This document shows positions 6,139-13,397 of a stretch of 15,069 nt of DNA, piece after piece. The notes under the pieces were generated by a model. It was given only the letters and a program-made list of their open reading frames with translations. It was not told the DNA's origin and did no database searches. The DNA is from an uncultured Spirochaetia bacterium (GTDB lineage Bacteria > Spirochaetota > UBA4802 > JAGODF01), in assembly GCA_937967705.1 (NCBI GenBank), contig CALCJG010000458.1:1-15069 (forward strand). The letters run 5' to 3'. The position numbers and the translations under genes are program-made. Positions within the stretch are counted from its first letter, which is position 1; each line of letters begins with the position of its first letter.

Positions 6139-8931
6139 ATGGAATCCCCAGAAAGAACAGACATCCCTGACAGCATTCAGGTCAACCGAGGCAAATTCCA
6201 GTACTACAATCAGGCCAAGCTGACAAAGCTCTATGCATCCCTGACCAACCCTCAGGTGATCGACCTGCTGGAAGCCATCCCCCTCCTCCTGATATCCAAT
6301 CACCCCTCACTGCCCGGCTACGTGGAGGGTGTGGAGATGCCCACGGGCATTCACAACTACATTCCCTCCCACAGGGGGATGAATTTCCTCGGACAGCATT
6401 TTCCCGCGGCCCGTCAGCCCAGTTACCGTTCCCCCAAGCCCTTTGTGCACATGTTCGCCCTCATGGGCAGCGGCGGGACCATTGCCTTCAACGATCTTTC
6501 CGACCTCGATTTCTGGGTCTGTATCGATGAGGGCGAGTACGGCCAGGAGATCATTGCCCATTTCAAGACCAAGTGCCGCCGCATAGAGAACTGGGTGGAG
6601 GAAAGCTACCACACCGAGATACACTTCTTCCTCAACGATATCACCAAGGTAAGGAACAATATCTTCGATGACGACAGCGAGGAGAATTTCGCGGGCGGGT
6701 CGCTGGGAGAACTGCTCAAGGAGGAGTTCTTCCGTAGCTCCATCATCCTGTGCGGAAAAATTCCTTTCTGGTGGGTAACTCCTCCCGACAGCAATGACCG
6801 CACCTACGAGGCCTGGCTGGCCGTAGCCCGGGATGCCGGGCTGATGCAGGAATACGTGGATCTGGGCAATCTCTACAACATCATCCGGGAAGACTTTCTG
6901 GGGGCCGCACTTTTCCAGATACTCAAGTCCCTGGGCCATCCCTTCAAGTCCATACTCAAGCTGGGCCTCCTGGAACGCTATCTCCACTCCAGCAGCAACA
7001 ATCCCTTCATCAGCAACATCATCAAGAAAAACGTGCACTCCGGGAAGCTGGATGTCAACAGCATTGATTCTTACGTCATCATGTTCAACTACGTCTTCGA
7101 GTTCTACAGCGCCATAACCGGAGACACCGTGGCTACAGAACTATTGAAGTCCTGCTTCTACCTCAAGGTGGACCCGCAGCTCTCCCAGTACCTCAACATC
7201 AGCAACAATCCGAACATTCCCGAAAAATCGCGAAAGATGCTGGAGTACACACAGAGCTGGAACTGGAACTTTTCCCATCTCAGCCAGATGGACGACTTCG
7301 AAAACTGGGACATAGAGTCCGTCAACAAACTCTGGGGCAACACCAAGAAATACATCCTCAAGGGGTACAAGGATATCCTGAGCCGCATGCAGACCCAGCA
7401 GGGGCTGCGCAAGTTCACAACCGAGGAACTCAAGGGCATCAGCCGCCGCATCCTGTCGCATTTCGAGATTTCGGAAACCAAAATCGACAATTCCCTGAGT
7501 TTCAAGACCTATCCCCCGGAGAAGCTTCTGAGCATCGAGTTCATCCGGGACAGGGAAGGCAAGGAATCCTGGTTTCTCTCCAAGCGGGTCATCATCCGGA
7601 ACTATCCCACCAAGATCATCATCCATAAGGAGAAGACCTTTCTAGGGCTCATCGTCTGGACCGGGCTCAACAACCTCTATAAGAAGGATTTCACCCGGTT
7701 GGAAATCGCCACCGGCATTCATCAGATGGACCCCAACTTCATCCGGGAACTGACGGCGGATCTCTCCCTGCATTTCTCATCCAAGAAGATGGAACTCCAC
7801 AACAGCTACATTTTCAAGGACCCGTTCCCGGTGATGAGTTACGTCATCATCAACCCCTATTCCAAATACGCCAAAAAGCTCGAGGAGATATTCTTCCTCT
7901 ATCACAACAGCTGGGGCGAAACCCGATTTGAACGCTTCGAGAGAGAGACAGACCTGTGCCAGATAACGTCCCGCGTCCTGACCGGAGCCCTCTTTACCGG
8001 AAGCGAGATGGAGAGCGCCCTGCGAATCATCGCATCGCAGCCCTATCAGTCCAGCAAGGAACTCCACCGCCACAGGGACATCACCCAGGAGATGTTCCGG
8101 TATTTCGTCGAGAACCGCAATGAGGTCAAAAAGCGCTACGTCACCATGATCGGCAACACTTACATCATGTACAGCAATGCCCGGCAGGGGCAGGATGACA
8201 TCATAACCTGCAGCACCTTCGACACCGAGATCAAGCTTCTCTACACGCTCTCCTACAATACCGGCCTTAAAAAGAGCATGCTGGTGGACAAAACCGTTCC
8301 TGAACTCAACTATCTCCGGATCATCAGCGAAAAGAACCGGGACAACGCGGTGCAGATCTACTTCCAGAAAGCGGCCAAGTACTGTTATTTCTTCGTCTCC
8401 GACGAACGGGGCTCCCTGATGTTCTTCCGCAAGAACGCAGCTGATTTCACGGAGTATCTTGCCCGCCTCTACCTCTTCACCGTCAGTCTGGTGGACAAAG
8501 TCAAATCGGCCCATCCCGAATCCCCTCTGGCCAAGGCCCTTGTCCCCATTGAGGTGTACCAGATGGACCGGGACCTGAAGAACAACGTGAACCTCACCCA
8601 GGTCAACCTGGAACTGGAACGCAACATTCAGGAGGCGATCAAAAACGTGGTTCCACTGCAGCTCTCACTGCACCTGACGGACAACGGCGAGGTCGGCTAC
8701 CGTTTCAGCCTGCCCGATGGTGGCTACTCCGAGGTCATGACCCGGGGGGAGCTTCAGAACGTGGCCTCGGAGATGCAGACACTGCTGTCCTCTGTGAGGG
8801 GATACAGCTATTTCGTCTCCGACGTCAACCTCTCCCACCTGGAGCTGAGGCTCTACACGGATTACACCTCCTACGCCTTTACTGAAAAAAACCGTTTCGA
8901 ACTGCTCATCGAAAAGAGCCTGCGGGGATGA
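6139..8931 (+). CDS. cyaA: Class I adenylate cyclase (CyaA-type) homologue
   Basis: The product has 930 residues (E. coli CyaA has 848). Class I cyclases convert ATP to cAMP. The nucleotidyltransferase-type catalytic motif is intact: Gly110-Ser111 (LMGSGGT) followed by Asp122 and Asp124 in SDLDFWVC, matching GSTSS...SSDLDIWVC of E. coli. Similarity runs along the whole length: HPSLPGYVEG, a segment ILKSLGHPFKSILKLGLLE, SCFYLKVDPQLS, a WNW...NW region, and FLYHNSWGETRFE resembling the LLYRNSW region of the C-terminal regulatory half. It is soluble. The start ATG lies 9 nt after the HD-GYP stop and has no evident Shine-Dalgarno sequence, so coupled translation is likely. G+C is slightly lower here than in flanking genes. 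The gene symbol follows homology, and cyclase activity is inferred. Class I is best known in Gammaproteobacteria, so its presence beside an HD-GYP gene in another lineage is notable. Confidence 0.88.
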   Translation: MESPERTDIPDSIQVNRGKFQYYNQAKLTKLYASLTNPQVIDLLEAIPLLLISNHPSLPGYVEGVEMPTGIHNYIPSHRGMNFLGQHFPAARQPSYRSPKPFVHMFALMGSGGTIAFNDLSDLDFWVCIDEGEYGQEIIAHFKTKCRRIENWVEESYHTEIHFFLNDITKVRNNIFDDDSEENFAGGSLGELLKEEFFRSSIILCGKIPFWWVTPPDSNDRTYEAWLAVARDAGLMQEYVDLGNLYNIIREDFLGAALFQILKSLGHPFKSILKLGLLERYLHSSSNNPFISNIIKKNVHSGKLDVNSIDSYVIMFNYVFEFYSAITGDTVATELLKSCFYLKVDPQLSQYLNISNNPNIPEKSRKMLEYTQSWNWNFSHLSQMDDFENWDIESVNKLWGNTKKYILKGYKDILSRMQTQQGLRKFTTEELKGISRRILSHFEISETKIDNSLSFKTYPPEKLLSIEFIRDREGKESWFLSKRVIIRNYPTKIIIHKEKTFLGLIVWTGLNNLYKKDFTRLEIATGIHQMDPNFIRELTADLSLHFSSKKMELHNSYIFKDPFPVMSYVIINPYSKYAKKLEEIFFLYHNSWGETRFERFERETDLCQITSRVLTGALFTGSEMESALRIIASQPYQSSKELHRHRDITQEMFRYFVENRNEVKKRYVTMIGNTYIMYSNARQGQDDIITCSTFDTEIKLLYTLSYNTGLKKSMLVDKTVPELNYLRIISEKNRDNAVQIYFQKAAKYCYFFVSDERGSLMFFRKNAADFTEYLARLYLFTVSLVDKVKSAHPESPLAKALVPIEVYQMDRDLKNNVNLTQVNLELERNIQEAIKNVVPLQLSLHLTDNGEVGYRFSLPDGGYSEVMTRGELQNVASEMQTLLSSVRGYSYFVSDVNLSHLELRLYTDYTSYAFTEKNRFELLIEKSLRG

Positions 8932-8972
8932 TGTAAACCCTCCAGGGGATACAATGCGAGGAAGGGGCTGAG

Positions 8973-9761
8973 ATGATCAAACCGCAGAGAACCACCCTCA
9001 TCCTGGATAGTATACCCTTAGAGATCAGCTATTCCCATAAGCAGGGCAGCGGGGATCTCATCTTCTTTATTCACGGTCTTGGCTGTTCCCGGGAGGCCTT
9101 TCTCGACGCCTGGGAAGCTCCTTCTCTTCGGGGTTACAGCCTCCTGGCGCCGGATCTGCCGGGTTTCGGTGATTCCGGCAGGCCGGCGGAATTCTCCTAC
9201 ACCCTGGAGGATCACGCACGGCTCTGTGCCGCACTGTTGACGGGCTTCCCTCGGAATCGTCTGCACCTGGCGTGCCACAGCATGGGAGGAGCGGTGGCGG
9301 TTCTCCTGGCGGAGATGCTCCCCCGGCCCCCGGAGAGCCTGATCAGCATCGAGGGCAACCTCATCGGTGCCGACTGCGGGGTCAGCCGTCGTACGGTCTC
9401 CGTGAGCTACGAACATTTCCGAACCCGCCTGCTGGAGGAGATCCTGCGCACCGCCGGTCGTTCCCCCGAAAGGGGCTCTCAGCTCTGGGCCCGCTGGATC
9501 CGAAAAGCCGATCCCCTGGCCTTCAACCAGAGCGCCCGGTCATTGGTGGACTGGTCCGACAGCGGGATGCTCCTGTCCAAGTTCCTGGCGCTGAAATGCC
9601 GCAGGGTCTATTTTTACGGGGAGCTTCAGCGCTTCCTCCCTGTGCTGGACCGGCTGGGAGATATCCCCTCTGTAGCCATCAGCGGCAGCGGCCATTTCCC
9701 CATGAACGACAATCCTGCCGAATTCTACCATAAAATGGCGGAATGGCTGAAAACCCCCTGA
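8973..9761 (+). CDS. Alpha/beta hydrolase fold protein
   Basis: This 262-residue protein has the alpha/beta-hydrolase layout: the oxyanion motif FIHGLG with His34-Gly35, LLAPDLPGFGDSG (strand 4 loop), nucleophile Ser103 in CHSMGG, and a C-terminal His241 in GSGHFPM. The nucleophile elbow reads Cys-His-Ser-Met-Gly rather than Gly-X-Ser-X-Gly, so its first Gly is Cys. The expected acid is not obvious: around YFYGELQRF a Glu may replace the usual Asp. The substrate is unknown. There is no signal peptide. The start is supported by a purine-rich ribosome site (GAGGAAGGGG, 8958-8967) 5 nt before the ATG. It lies 41 nt after the cyclase gene with no terminator between them, so it may be the third gene of that operon, though a functional link is not evident. 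Confidence 0.88.
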   Translation: MIKPQRTTLILDSIPLEISYSHKQGSGDLIFFIHGLGCSREAFLDAWEAPSLRGYSLLAPDLPGFGDSGRPAEFSYTLEDHARLCAALLTGFPRNRLHLACHSMGGAVAVLLAEMLPRPPESLISIEGNLIGADCGVSRRTVSVSYEHFRTRLLEEILRTAGRSPERGSQLWARWIRKADPLAFNQSARSLVDWSDSGMLLSKFLALKCRRVYFYGELQRFLPVLDRLGDIPSVAISGSGHFPMNDNPAEFYHKMAEWLKTP

Positions 9762-9872
9762 GGCTCTGACCCCCAATCCTCCTCATTTCAGACATTTCTG
9801 ATCCCGGGAAGACGGCTGCCTCTTTTTCCCCTATCCTAGAGTCTATAAGATCCAGAAACTCAGGAGAAAACC

Positions 9873-10346
9873 ATGAAGCTGCGAAACATCACCCTCTATG
9901 CCTTTATGATCCTTTGCCTTATCCAGGGGCCGGCCCGGGCCTCCCTGTTCAACATCCCCAAGGACTGGTTTCCTGTCGGGATCAACGTGGGCCGTTCCTC
10001 GGATGACGGCGGGCATGCCGGTATTGAGCTGAGCTATGTCACCACCGGGCAGGATCATGTCTTTTACGGGTTTTACGGGGATTTTCTCATCACCGGAGAG
10101 GGTTACAGGGCCTCTTTCGGACCGGAGATCGGCACCATAATCAATAAAAGTGACCTCTTTATGGGAGTGGTACTGGATGGGGGGCCCCTGATTGTCAGCA
10201 ACGACCGGGGGACACATCTGGGCGGAGCGGTCCGGCTCACCTTTCCGGTCTATACCGTCATGCCCTACCTGCGGGGCGGCGGCTATAAGGGGACCGGTTT
10301 CGCGGAGCTGGGGGTTCTGTTAAAGTTTCCCTTCCCCGCCCGGTAG
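9873..10346 (+). CDS. Exported protein of unknown function, possibly an outer-membrane beta-barrel
   Basis: The product has 157 residues. The N-terminus is a typical signal peptide: Lys/Arg, a hydrophobic core (TLYAFMILCLI), and ARA (21-23) as a likely signal peptidase I site. The mature 134 residues are rich in Gly and alternate hydrophobic and polar residues (FYGFYGDFLI, ASFGPEIGTII, VMPYLRGGGYKG, FAELGVLLKF), which suits amphipathic beta strands of a small barrel or periplasmic beta protein. I do not recognise a family. The ribosome site AGGAG 7 nt before the ATG is good. The gene ends 1 nt before the stop of the convergent ABC permease gene. Confidence 0.75.
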   Translation: MKLRNITLYAFMILCLIQGPARASLFNIPKDWFPVGINVGRSSDDGGHAGIELSYVTTGQDHVFYGFYGDFLITGEGYRASFGPEIGTIINKSDLFMGVVLDGGPLIVSNDRGTHLGGAVRLTFPVYTVMPYLRGGGYKGTGFAELGVLLKFPFPAR

Positions 10347-10347
10347 A

Positions 10348-11406
10348 TCAGTCCGCTTTCTGCCAGCGGAAGAAAAAGGCCCCCGCCGCCAGGAATACCG
10401 CCGACATTACCGTGAGGGTGAGGATATGGAAACCGATATCCCCAAGAGAGGCACCGTCGTTCATGATGCGGCGGGCCCCGGTAGTGAGATGCGTGAGGGG
10501 GAAAATCAGCGAAAGCTTTTTGATCCAGGGGTTGGCTCCCTCCAGGGAGAACCAGACCTCCGACAGGAACATCATGGGCCATGAGATGACGTTGAGCACA
10601 CCGCCGGCAAACTCCTCGCTGCTGCTCCGGCTGGCCACCACCAGCCCCAGTGTTACCATGCTGAAGCCCCCCAGGGCAAAGATCAGAACGAGACTTAGAT
10701 AGGAGCCGTGACAGGTAAAACCGAAGATCAGGGAGCACCCCGCATAGACGATAACCGTGGTAGCCAGGATGAGGAACATACGGGAGAGGACCTGCGCCGT
10801 GAGGAACTCCCAGGGGCGCAGAGGGGTCACGCTCATGCGCTTGAGAACGCCGTTCTTCCTGTAGCGCACCACCACGTAGCCCACGCCGAAGAGGGCGCTG
10901 AACATGATGTTCATCCCCAGTATTCCCGGGAAGAGCCATTCAATGTAGGGTATCTCCTCTCCGCGCACCGCCTCCCTGACGAAAGAGCCCCGGGCTTCCT
11001 GGCCGGAGGACTGGAGCATCCTTTCGGCGATGTATCCCCTGGGGGAGGTCCTGCTGACCCAGTAGCGGCCCTTTGCAGGATCGAGGACCAGGTCCAGACG
11101 GTGATGGGAAAGCTTGTTCATCCCCTCAGCCTCACTTTCCAGGGGGATGAATTCCAGGTAGCGCATGCTGCGAAAACCCTTCCACTCCCGCTGCTGCACC
11201 GGCGAGAGCGCTTTTTGCTCCGATGCCGCGCTCGGACCGATCACGCCGATCTTGTAAAGCACCTGGCGGTCCTCGGTAAACATCAGGCTGAAGCCGAGGA
11301 TGATGAGAAAAGGGAAGATGATGTTCCACCCGAGGGCGGAGCGGTCCCTTATGAACTCCCTGTTTCGGGCCTTGAAGAGGGTTACTATACGCTTGATCGT
11401 TTTCAT
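10348..11406 (-). CDS. ABC-2 type transporter permease
   Basis: This 352-residue membrane protein has the ABC-2 permease architecture. A basic cytoplasmic N-terminus (KTIKRIVTLFKARNREF) is followed by a first membrane helix (about 25-43, LGWNIIFPFLIILGFSL). A large extracytoplasmic domain of about 120 residues comes next. A cluster of about five membrane helices then runs from WLFPGILGMNIMFSALFG to the C-terminal AVFLAAGAFFF. The cytoplasmic loop VVVRYRKNGVLKRMSVTPL between helices is the typical coupling region. It forms an exporter with the ATPase encoded just upstream (stop to start 6 nt, with a GAGGGG ribosome site). Such pairs export drugs, lipids or polymers. The substrate here is unknown, and no substrate gene is adjacent. 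It probably works as a homodimer, since there is one permease gene. Confidence 0.9.
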   Translation of the reverse strand: MKTIKRIVTLFKARNREFIRDRSALGWNIIFPFLIILGFSLMFTEDRQVLYKIGVIGPSAASEQKALSPVQQREWKGFRSMRYLEFIPLESEAEGMNKLSHHRLDLVLDPAKGRYWVSRTSPRGYIAERMLQSSGQEARGSFVREAVRGEEIPYIEWLFPGILGMNIMFSALFGVGYVVVRYRKNGVLKRMSVTPLRPWEFLTAQVLSRMFLILATTVIVYAGCSLIFGFTCHGSYLSLVLIFALGGFSMVTLGLVVASRSSSEEFAGGVLNVISWPMMFLSEVWFSLEGANPWIKKLSLIFPLTHLTTGARRIMNDGASLGDIGFHILTLTVMSAVFLAAGAFFFRWQKAD

Positions 11407-11412
11407 CGCCCC

Positions 11413-12330
11413 TCAGGTCCTCAGGTGATGCCCGGTGAGTTTAAGGAAGAGGTCTTCCAGATTTTGGGAACGGAGGGTCATGCGGGATAGATCCACCCCC
11501 CGCTGTACGAGTTCGTGTATGCATTCGTTGAGGGAATCCGTTTCGATCTCCAGACGGTTTTCCATGCGAAACCAGGGGCAGGGGAAACCCTCCAGGAGAT
11601 TATCGTCGGCGTCTTCCAGAATGACAGCGGTGCCGCCGCAATGGGCCTTTAATAACTCCTCCGGAGCCCCGGCTGCAATGATTTTTCCGTTATCCATGAT
11701 GGCTATCCGGTCGCAGAGTATCTGCGCCTCCTCCATGTAATGCGTGGTGAGAACGATGGTCTTCCCGGTGGAGCGGATACGCCGGACGATCTCCCAGAGA
11801 TACCGCCGGGCTTGAGGATCGAGCCCTGTTGTGGGCTCGTCGAGGAAGACCAACTCAGGATCGTTAGCCAGCGCCATGGCCAGAAGCAGGCGCTGTTTCT
11901 GCCCTCCCGATATTTTCCGGTTGTCCCGGTCCAGAAGCTCCTCCAGGCGGCAGGTCTCAATCAGCCAGTCCAGATCCGCCTGCCGTCCGTAGAGGTCCCG
12001 GAAGGTGGCAAGGGTCTCCCGGACAGTGAGGTACTGAGGAAGCTCCGTGCTCTGGAACTGTATGCCCGTCTCCTCCCGGAAGGCCGCTCCCCGCGGCTGC
12101 CCCTTGTAGAGAATCTGCCCGGAAGTGGCGGGGAGTATCCCCTCTATGACCTCGATGGAGGTGGTCTTGCCCGCGCCGTTGGGGCCCAGGAGACCGAAAC
12201 AAATGCCCCCCTCTATGGCAAAGCTGATCCCGTCCACCGCCTTCACCTCGGCGTAGTATTTCCTAAGATCGGCGATTTCCAGCAGTGTGCCCATAGGGAC
12301 CATAACCCCCGGGGAGAGGACTTTGTCCAC
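11413..12330 (-). CDS. ABC transporter ATP-binding protein
   Basis: This 305-residue ATPase subunit of an ABC-2 exporter is soluble and docks on the cytoplasmic face of the permease. All motifs are intact: Walker A GPNGAGKT (49-56), Q-loop (GIQFQS), signature SGGQKQR, Walker B LVFLDEP, D-loop TGLDPQ, and switch His in LTTHYMEEA. A C-terminal extension of about 80 residues with a small beta/alpha module (ENRLEIETDSLNECIHELVQ) is typical of the drug/polysaccharide-export subfamily. The start is a GTG at 12330 with AAGGAG (complement of 12344-12339) 8 nt upstream. Two internal ATGs (residues 10 and 13) lack such a site. It is divergent from the J-domain gene and in an operon with the permease. 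Confidence 0.93.
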   Translation of the reverse strand: MDKVLSPGVMVPMGTLLEIADLRKYYAEVKAVDGISFAIEGGICFGLLGPNGAGKTTSIEVIEGILPATSGQILYKGQPRGAAFREETGIQFQSTELPQYLTVRETLATFRDLYGRQADLDWLIETCRLEELLDRDNRKISGGQKQRLLLAMALANDPELVFLDEPTTGLDPQARRYLWEIVRRIRSTGKTIVLTTHYMEEAQILCDRIAIMDNGKIIAAGAPEELLKAHCGGTAVILEDADDNLLEGFPCPWFRMENRLEIETDSLNECIHELVQRGVDLSRMTLRSQNLEDLFLKLTGHHLRT

Positions 12331-12358
12331 TCCTATTTCTCCTTAAAAGGGGTTGATA

Positions 12359-12387
12359 AATATCATGCGGGTGATAGGGATGAACAA
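12359..12387 (-). promoter_or_regulatory. Possible promoter of the ABC exporter genes
   Basis: On the - strand, TTGTTC (complement of 12387-12382), a 17-nt spacer and GATATT (complement of 12364-12359) give 3 and 4 matches out of 6. It would yield a leader of about 20 nt. It lies in the short gap to the J-domain gene if that gene starts at 12410. Confidence 0.3.
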
Positions 12388-12409
12388 AACCCGGAGACAT
12401 TCACGAGAC

Positions 12410-13384
12410 ATGGAAACGGAATTCATCTTCAAGGATTATTACCGGATACTCCGGATCGAAACGACGGCCGGGCCTCCGGAGATCAAGGCCGCCTTCCGCA
12501 AAATGGCCAGGGAAACCCATCCCGATGCCACCGGAGACGTAAAAAATTACGAAAAATTCGTCCTCATCCGGGAGGCCTATGACATCCTCACCAACCCCCG
12601 CAAGCGACCCGAATACGATGAACTCCGGGAGGCCTATTACAAACTAAAAAAAGGTGAAATCCACGGCAACGCCAGCTACTATGACGAAGTCTTCCAAAAT
12701 TTTAACGTGGGGGAAAACTATTTCTACCGGGACGAATGGGAGTTCTTCGTAAAGAACCCCGAGGATTATCTGAGCCTTTTCGAAAGCGCCCTGAAGATGT
12801 TCACCGCCTCGCTCCTCTCTCTGCTGGCGGGACTGGCCGCCCCCATCGGCGTCTTCGCAGGTATTATACTGGGCATATCCCTGGCGTCCCTGGCGGCAGG
12901 CCTCATCCTGGGAGCCCTTCTCTCCTCTTCGATGACCTCGGTGGCCGTCATCATACTGACCCTGCGGCTCTACCGGCACCTGCGCAGGGCCATACACCGG
13001 GGAGTGCGCCGCCTCATCGGCATCATGGGCAGGGGGATTGTCCGTCCTCTGAGGGGCATCCCCCGGCACATCGGCAAATGGTTTCTCTATTTCAACTATA
13101 CCGCGGCCTTCTGCGTGCTCTCCCTCTTCAGCTACGTCATTGTGCGGTGGGGTTATAACGAGCTCTTCGGAGCCCCGCAGGGGAGAGAATCCCTGCCGGG
13201 ATATCACTGGATCGCCCTCTTTTCCGTAGCGGTGGTCCTTCTCTTCTCCGCTTCCCTCGTCGTCATTTTCGAGGTTCTCAAGGAGGCCCTTCTGGAATAT
13301 CCCCAGATTGAGTACTCCCGCATCCGCATCAAGAAACAACGGGAGATCAACTACCAGGCCCAGAGACTGATCGGCACCGATTGA
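12410..13384 (+). CDS. Membrane-anchored J-domain (DnaJ-like) protein
   Basis: From ATG 12410 the product has 324 residues. An N-terminal J domain (about 9-70) starts DYYRILRI and contains the essential HPD motif (37-39) that stimulates Hsp70 ATPase, then YDILTNPRKRPEYDE. There is no Gly/Phe-rich linker, zinc-finger region or substrate-binding domain, so it is a type III (class C) J protein. The rest holds about four hydrophobic segments in two pairs: ASLLSLLAGLAAPIGVFAG with ASLAAGLILGALL, then FNYTAAFCVLSLFSYVIV with IALFSVAVVLLFSASLVVIF. A basic stretch rich in Arg (YRHLRRAIHRGVRR) lies between them. It probably recruits DnaK to the inner membrane. The start is uncertain: in-frame ATGs at 12365 and 12380 and a TTG at 12353 also exist. 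I chose 12410 because J domains usually begin near the N-terminus and the extension does not look coding, but it has no clear ribosome site. Confidence 0.85.
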   Translation: METEFIFKDYYRILRIETTAGPPEIKAAFRKMARETHPDATGDVKNYEKFVLIREAYDILTNPRKRPEYDELREAYYKLKKGEIHGNASYYDEVFQNFNVGENYFYRDEWEFFVKNPEDYLSLFESALKMFTASLLSLLAGLAAPIGVFAGIILGISLASLAAGLILGALLSSSMTSVAVIILTLRLYRHLRRAIHRGVRRLIGIMGRGIVRPLRGIPRHIGKWFLYFNYTAAFCVLSLFSYVIVRWGYNELFGAPQGRESLPGYHWIALFSVAVVLLFSASLVVIFEVLKEALLEYPQIEYSRIRIKKQREINYQAQRLIGTD

Positions 13385-13397
13385 GTACGGAATTTCT

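Noticed and set aside
7777..8514. 245-codon - strand frame opposite the cyclase gene, with others at 6307-7038 and 7141-7626
   Set aside because: Shadows of the 930-residue cyclase frame.
9788..9801. Hairpin TCAGA/TCTGA after the alpha/beta hydrolase gene as a terminator
   Set aside because: The stem is only 5 bp and no T-tract follows.
10708..12582. Long + strand frames of 260 and 280 codons opposite the ABC exporter genes
   Set aside because: Antisense to two genes with complete ABC motifs, and no domain recognisable in either.
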